DNA from: JALZAH01 sp051000755
GTDB taxonomy: Bacteria; Actinomycetota; Acidimicrobiia; Acidimicrobiales; Palsa-688
NCBI GenBank assembly: GCA_051000755.1
Contig: JBPCNZ010000119.1
Span: 1-52,549, forward strand
Length of the DNA stretch: 52,549 nucleotides
Direction of reading: 5' to 3'
Below are positions 50,493 through 52,549 of this stretch, one piece after another. Below the pieces are notes generated by a model that did not search any database, was not told the DNA's origin, and worked only from the letters and a program-made list of their open reading frames with translations. Every line of letters begins with the position of its first letter. Positions within the stretch are counted from its first letter, which is position 1. A program made the position numbers and the translations under genes.

Positions 50493-51482
50493 ATGAGTGA
50501 ATCTGACGTGGTGAAGGTCCGAGGTCTGCGAAAGGCCTACGGGTCGAGGGTGGTGGTCGACGGTTTGGATCTCGACGTCCGGGCCGGTGAGATCGTGGGC
50601 TTGATCGGCGCCAACGGTGCCGGGAAGACCACCACGGTGGAATGCATCCAGGGGCTGCGCAGACCGGACGGGGGCGTGCTGAGCGTCCTCGGTTACGACC
50701 CGATGACCCAGGCCGAGCAGCTGCGGCCCCTCGTCGGGAGCCAACTCCAGGACTCCGCCCTACCAGACCGGTTACGAGTGGCCGAGGCAGTCCGTCTCTT
50801 CTCCACCTCGCGCCGGGGCGACGGCGACGAACTGCTCGAGCGGTTCGGACTGGTCGAGCGACGCCGGTCGGCGTTCTCGTCGTTGAGTGGCGGGGAGCGG
50901 CAACGGTTGTTTCTCGTCCTGGCGTTGCTGAATCGGCCCCGTCTGGTGATCCTCGACGAGCTGACCCAGGGCCTGGACCCGGCTGCTCGGCGCAACGTCT
51001 GGGCCGCCGTGGAGCAGCTCCACGACGCGGGCACGACCGTGCTGTTGGTCACCCACGAGATGGACGAGGCCGAGGCCCTCTGCGGCCGGGTCGTCGTCAT
51101 GCGTTCGGGTCGGGTCCTTGATGCCGGCACGCCGTCGGAACTGGTGGATCGCCATGCCCGCCGGGCTACGTTCCGGTTCGCCGTACCCGATGCGTCCTCG
51201 GCCCCCGAGCTCCTGGACGAGCTTCGCCGCCTGGACGGCGTACACCGGGTGGAGTCGGTGAACGAACGGGTCACGGTGCAGGGTGACCGGCGGATCATCG
51301 CCTATGTCGGTGCCGCCCTCGTGCGGTGGGGGTCAGTGCCCGAGGACCTGAGCGTCCACGTCCCGGACCTCGAGGACGCGCTGCTTGGTCTGCTCGACGG
51401 TCACGCGCGGGCCGAGACGGTTGCGGATGTGCTGGGACGACATCAAGGGATCGATGGCCAACGGATAGGAGAACTGCGATGA
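50493..51482 (+). CDS. ABC transporter ATP-binding protein (ABC-2 exporter, drug/lipid type)
   Basis: A 329-residue ATPase of the DrrA-like group. Walker A is GANGAGKTT, the signature LSGGERQRL, Walker B LVILDEL, and VTHEMDEAEALCGRVVVM the H-loop region. A C-terminal extension of about 100 residues follows. The start is uncertain: ATG 50493 is used, and in-frame ATGs at 50481 and 50484 are alternatives. It overlaps the permease gene by 4 nt. The substrate is unknown. Confidence 0.92.
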   Translation: MSESDVVKVRGLRKAYGSRVVVDGLDLDVRAGEIVGLIGANGAGKTTTVECIQGLRRPDGGVLSVLGYDPMTQAEQLRPLVGSQLQDSALPDRLRVAEAVRLFSTSRRGDGDELLERFGLVERRRSAFSSLSGGERQRLFLVLALLNRPRLVILDELTQGLDPAARRNVWAAVEQLHDAGTTVLLVTHEMDEAEALCGRVVVMRSGRVLDAGTPSELVDRHARRATFRFAVPDASSAPELLDELRRLDGVHRVESVNERVTVQGDRRIIAYVGAALVRWGSVPEDLSVHVPDLEDALLGLLDGHARAETVADVLGRHQGIDGQRIGELR

Positions 51483-52219
51483 GCACGCCGGTAGGCCGAC
51501 TGGTCCGAGCCGAGCTGAAGCTGATGACGCGCGACCCTCTGGTCCTGACGTTCGTGTTCGTGTTTCCGATCGTGACCATGCTGATCATCGGCGGGTCGTT
51601 CGGCACGAGTCCCGATAACAAGGGATTTGATGGTGTCAACCCCGCCCACTGGTACGTGGCGTCCTATCTCACCGTGGTGATCGGCGCCACCGGATTGGTG
51701 ATGGTGCCGGTCCACCTGGCGTCCTACCGAGAGCGCGGCGTCCTGCGACGTTTCGCGGCCGCTGGCTTTCCTCGGTGGTCGTTTGCTGTCGCTCAGCTCG
51801 TCGTGGGGATGGTGACCTGCGCGCTGGCCTGCCTCTTTCTGTTGATCGTCGCCGCCCCCGTCTACGGCATACCGGCGGTGCACGACGGGTGGCCGGTAGC
51901 CGCGGCCCTGGTCCTGGGCGCCCTGGCCTTCGTGAGCATCGGCGTCCTGCTGGGGTCCCTTCTGCCGTCGGCACGAGCCGCCCAGGCCATCGGTCTGCTG
52001 CTGTTCTTCCCTTCGTTCCTCCTCGGGGCGGGCGGCCCGCCGCCGAACGTGATGGGCTCGGTCCTACGCCAGATCGCCGACGTTCTGCCGCTGACCATGG
52101 TGACCAACGCGGTTCGCGACCCGTGGCTGGGACTGGGTTCGGCGACCGGTTCGTTGGCCGCAGTGGCCCTCATCAGCATCGCCGGCACGGTCATCGCCGC
52201 CCGCAGAACCGCCTTGTGA
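51479..52219 (+). CDS. ABC-2 type transporter permease
   Basis: A 246-residue membrane protein, partner of the preceding ATPase. It has about six hydrophobic segments, starting with LVRAELKLMTRDPLVLTFVFVFPIVTMLIIGG and including the central SYRERGVLRRFAAAGFPRW loop typical of ABC-2 exporters. ATG 51479 overlaps the ATPase stop. Its own stop overlaps a GTG that begins the next, truncated gene. Confidence 0.92.
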   Translation: MSTPVGRLVRAELKLMTRDPLVLTFVFVFPIVTMLIIGGSFGTSPDNKGFDGVNPAHWYVASYLTVVIGATGLVMVPVHLASYRERGVLRRFAAAGFPRWSFAVAQLVVGMVTCALACLFLLIVAAPVYGIPAVHDGWPVAAALVLGALAFVSIGVLLGSLLPSARAAQAIGLLLFFPSFLLGAGGPPPNVMGSVLRQIADVLPLTMVTNAVRDPWLGLGSATGSLAAVALISIAGTVIAARRTAL

Positions 52220-52428
52220 CGCCGCCCGATGGCGCCGTGGCCGGACGCCTGCGACGGTCCGGCCGTAGCATTCCTCAGGTGAACGGCAACGCCGAAGCGG
52301 GCCAACCCGCCGACCTGCTGCCTCGACGGCTGAGGTGGTTGCCCCTGGTCGTCTTCGTCGTGTTCGTCGCCATCGGCTTGGCGAGCGCCGATCTCAGCCC
52401 GCCAGTTGCAGTGCCTCAGCGGCGCTAG
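52216..52428 (+). pseudogene. N-terminal fragment of a membrane protein, probably cut by an insertion sequence
   Basis: GTG 52216 overlaps the permease stop as GTGA, the same coupling used throughout this window. It encodes about 70 residues: a basic stretch and one membrane helix (LPLVVFVVFVAIGLASAD). The frame ends at TAG 52426-52428, exactly where IS630-like sequence appears to begin. In similar operons the third gene is often a sensor histidine kinase, so this may be its truncated start. That identity is a guess. Confidence 0.5.
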
Positions 52429-52549
52429 TGCACCAGGTCGCTGAACACACGCGTGTAGTTTCACTCCTGTTGTTTGACGTCACAGGAGGGAGCCGACCAT
52501 GCCGTATAGGGCTGCGCCGATCGTGTTGGACGAGACGATCCGGGCCGAG
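52426..52549 (+). mobile_element. Left end of an IS630-like insertion sequence, continuing past the window
   Basis: From the TA at 52426-52427 (IS630 elements target TA) the sequence changes character. A non-coding stretch of about 70 nt leads to a strong GGAGGG and a transposase-like start at 52499. The terminal inverted repeat cannot be confirmed because the right end lies outside the window. Confidence 0.45.
52499..52549 (+). CDS. Start of an IS630-family transposase, truncated by the window edge
   Basis: Only 17 codons are visible, beginning ATG at 52499 after ACAGGAGGGAGCCGACC. The peptide MPYRAAPIVLDETIRAE resembles the N-terminus of IS630 transposases, which often begin with a short basic/proline stretch then IVL-(S/T/D)-xE-xRxxL. 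Too little is present for a firm call. Confidence 0.5.
   Translation, partial: MPYRAAPIVLDETIRAE

Noticed and set aside
1..52549. CRISPR array or prophage
   Set aside because: The only repeats seen are three short tandem arrays and duplications without spacer structure; no integrase, terminase or cas genes are present.

Overview
The window is a GC-rich, gene-dense piece of an actinobacterial chromosome. Gene content and order point to a non-mycobacterial lineage, with Acidimicrobiia as my best guess. The evidence is the mec-cysO-cysM / murI-rph-rdgB block that resembles Mycobacterium tuberculosis Rv1334-Rv1341, the actinobacterial DUF3097 family, many GTG/TTG starts, 4-nt stop/start overlaps and leaderless-looking promoters. 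There is no rRNA, CRISPR array or prophage. An insertion sequence seems to begin at the right edge.

Layout. (1) 1-6678, housekeeping: a site-2 protease (cut by the left edge) and smpB on the minus strand, then the O-phosphoserine-dependent cysteine synthesis genes mec-cysO-cysM, a 2OG-Fe(II) oxygenase, murI, rph and rdgB on the plus strand. (2) 6685-8968: a D-threonine-aldolase-like enzyme divergent from a flippase-like membrane protein, ending at a strong bidirectional hairpin. (3) 9100-13390: exported proteins on the minus strand (tandem-repeat protein, small beta-sandwich protein, DUF4331 protein, Tat-exported small protein, DoxX). Two of these carry frameshifts. tRNA-Leu(UAG) follows. (4) 13602-33702: a 20-kb, entirely minus-strand cell-envelope polysaccharide locus. 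Read 5' to 3' it holds a CrtO-like acyltransferase, an RmlC-like cupin, the decaprenylphosphoryl-arabinose genes (ubiA-type transferase, dprE1, dprE2, a HAD phosphatase), GDP-mannose dehydratase, five GT4 and one GT2 glycosyltransferases, four methyltransferases (two with long helical N-termini), the ABC exporter wzm/wzt, and an unexpected clpP.

(5) 33749-41696, plus strand: DUF3097, then a tightly overlapping histidine-utilisation operon hutH-hutU-M20 amidase-hutF-hutI. The route would run histidine, urocanate, imidazolonepropionate, formiminoglutamate, N-formylglutamate, glutamate. HutH lacks the usual Ala-Ser-Gly cofactor triad, and the M20 enzyme sits where an N-formylglutamate deformylase is needed. 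(6) 41731-52428: sedolisin (S53) protease, DMT transporter, class III aminotransferase (minus strand), a beta-propeller lipoprotein with a frameshift, a MetX-like acyltransferase, a helical hypothetical protein, a BNR-propeller/MoaD-like pair and an ABC-2 exporter pair. The next gene of that operon is cut short where an IS630-like element begins (52426-52549).

The points most worth following are the altered MIO triad of HutH, the arabinose-donor pathway built into an ABC-exported polysaccharide locus with a DprE1 lacking the benzothiazinone-target cysteine, the methyltransferase/Wzt combination that resembles a chain-length ruler, and the clpP gene coupled to a glycosyltransferase. No intergenic stretch exceeds about 150 bases. 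All functions are read from motifs and remembered family knowledge; no searches were run.
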